A stretch of DNA of 64,000 nucleotides, taken from Trametes villosa (Eukaryota; Basidiomycota; Agaricomycetes; Polyporales; Polyporaceae). The stretch lies in the NCBI GenBank assembly GCA_002964805.2, contig PUDQ02000003.1, positions 4,216,001-4,280,000 on the forward strand, read 5' to 3'. A model generated the notes under the pieces. It was not told the DNA's origin and did no database searches. It saw only the letters and a list, made by a program, of their open reading frames with translations. Below are positions 62,888 through 64,000 of the stretch, one piece after another (positions within the stretch are counted from its first letter, which is position 1; each line of letters starts with the position of its first letter). The position numbers and the translations under genes were made by a program.

Positions 62888-64000
62888 TTGTTAGCACGCT
62901 CGAGCAGGGCAGGCGACGGAGAGCTCGTACATCTACCTGCAATATACGCTCCCCTCGTCATATACAGCCTTCTTGCATAAGGGAAGGAGTGTGAGTGTGT
63001 AAGTAAGCGTGGTGGTGAAGTGAATCGCGTACGATAAAGGACGAGCGGCCGCCCGTTCACCGCCGGTTGTTTCCACAGTTCCAATAGCGGGAGGACAGAC
63101 TGTTGGCATCTAGAGTAATGGATGTCAGGTAGCACAGTGGTGAAGCTTAGGCATATAACGCACAGCGCACGACCCGTAGACCACGGAGGGTATAGCTGGT
63201 GGCCGACTTATAGGACGCGGTAAATGAACGGCTCTGATATGTAAGCTACAGCGTTGTGCCGGTCGATGGCGTAAACCGAACGGCTTGAGAATCGTGTAAG
63301 CATGGACTCACGAGGACAACTATGCTGAACAAGCAACACGGCGTGGTGCCGGACGATTGCGTCGACGTATGCGCCGCGGCCCGACGATGCGTAAGTCGGA
63401 GGACGAGGGACGGGTATATGAGAAACTCCTGAGCACCACGTGCAGACGTCGTGGAAGATCTTATGGAGGTTACCTCCGGTGACAGCGAACACGTCCGACG
63501 CGTCGTCTCAACGAACATACATATGAGTTCTATCCGCTAGACCTTTGCCGCCGGCGGGTAACGATCGTGTGGGCGATACGGAGAACAGAGCGCAGGGAGT
63601 CGCATGAGCCCGATGTAGGAGACGACAGGTCGAGGAGGTGACAGGATATGCCGAGCAGGTCGTCGTTGATCAGGAAGGAGTATGGCGCTCGTTGCGGTAG
63701 AATCGAGAGGGCGCTTGAATGACCGGACAATGCCGCGAGAGAGCGTCTAAGTAATTGACGTTCCGGTTTGCAGGCGGCTGTTCGCGCGGATGGTATGGGT
63801 ATGTAGATGGCGCCGTGGCTTATGAATATGAAGGTCATACAGCGTATTTACAGCTAAATGGTACAGAGAAGAATATACACAAAAGCTATCCTACACACAC
63901 ACGCACCCGTCGCTCAGCATATACTAGTACAAACGTTTCCTTCTCGCACTTTGCGACGCGACAGCAAGACGTCCGAGCCTACGTATCCATGGTTGTCGGC
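62888..64000. other. Right end of window, no supported gene
   Basis: 1.1 kb upstream of the kinase gene. Short frames on both strands without motifs or a plausible exon chain. A gene starting beyond 64000 cannot be judged. Confidence 0.5.

Overview
This window comes from a filamentous basidiomycete fungus, most likely an Agaricomycete (the Polyporales are my best guess). The support is: many introns of about 45-70 bases with GTRNGT donors, GC-rich coding sequence, several F-box/leucine-rich genes with the LVCRFWRELALATPSLWQ type of signature, a DUF6534 seven-helix-type membrane protein, and secreted Ser/Thr-rich proteins with short signal-peptide exons. Genes were read by joining exons by hand at GT-AG (and a few GC-AG) junctions. 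Each joined model listed with exon coordinates keeps one frame to its stop.

Layout. 1-689: the 3' end of an inositol polyphosphate kinase gene. 690-6736: gene-poor, with one small two-exon unknown gene on the minus strand (3082-3916). 6737-18064: a nested transposon block. A complete Ty1/Copia retrotransposon (LTRs 6737-7029 and 11955-12247, 292 of 293 bases identical) abuts a Tad/I-like LINE whose ORF1 survives only as its last codons and whose ORF2 (12303-16262) is intact. The LINE 3' tail ends inside an F-box gene that is cut off at that point (16783-18064). 18603-23006: two more F-box genes and an F-box tail fragment, the third gene interrupted by a roughly 280-base repeat-rich insertion.

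23579-32054 is a compact housekeeping block: a Fab1-type phosphatidylinositol phosphate kinase without visible FYVE or chaperonin-like domains, then cyclophilin H and Dim1/U5-15kD, two U4/U6.U5 tri-snRNP proteins transcribed divergently from a 255-base spacer, then a DUF2470 membrane protein. A fourth F-box gene (32494-34197) and a short-chain dehydrogenase lacking the catalytic tyrosine (34956-36205) follow.

37532-51106 is a cell-surface region: a CFEM-like eight-cysteine GPI-type protein, a DUF6534 membrane protein split into 19 exons (nine of 28 bases or less), two GPI-type Ser/Thr/Ala-rich proteins, a small membrane protein and a 477-residue mucin-like secreted protein. The five signal- or leader-exon genes all have a phase-1 first intron right after the hydrophobic leader. 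51544-64000 holds SUMO, a broken ABC-transporter fragment, a delta-9 acyl-CoA desaturase fused to cytochrome b5, a fifth F-box gene, two small unknown genes and a degenerate LAMMER/CLK-like protein kinase. No rRNA, tRNA or CRISPR array was recognised.
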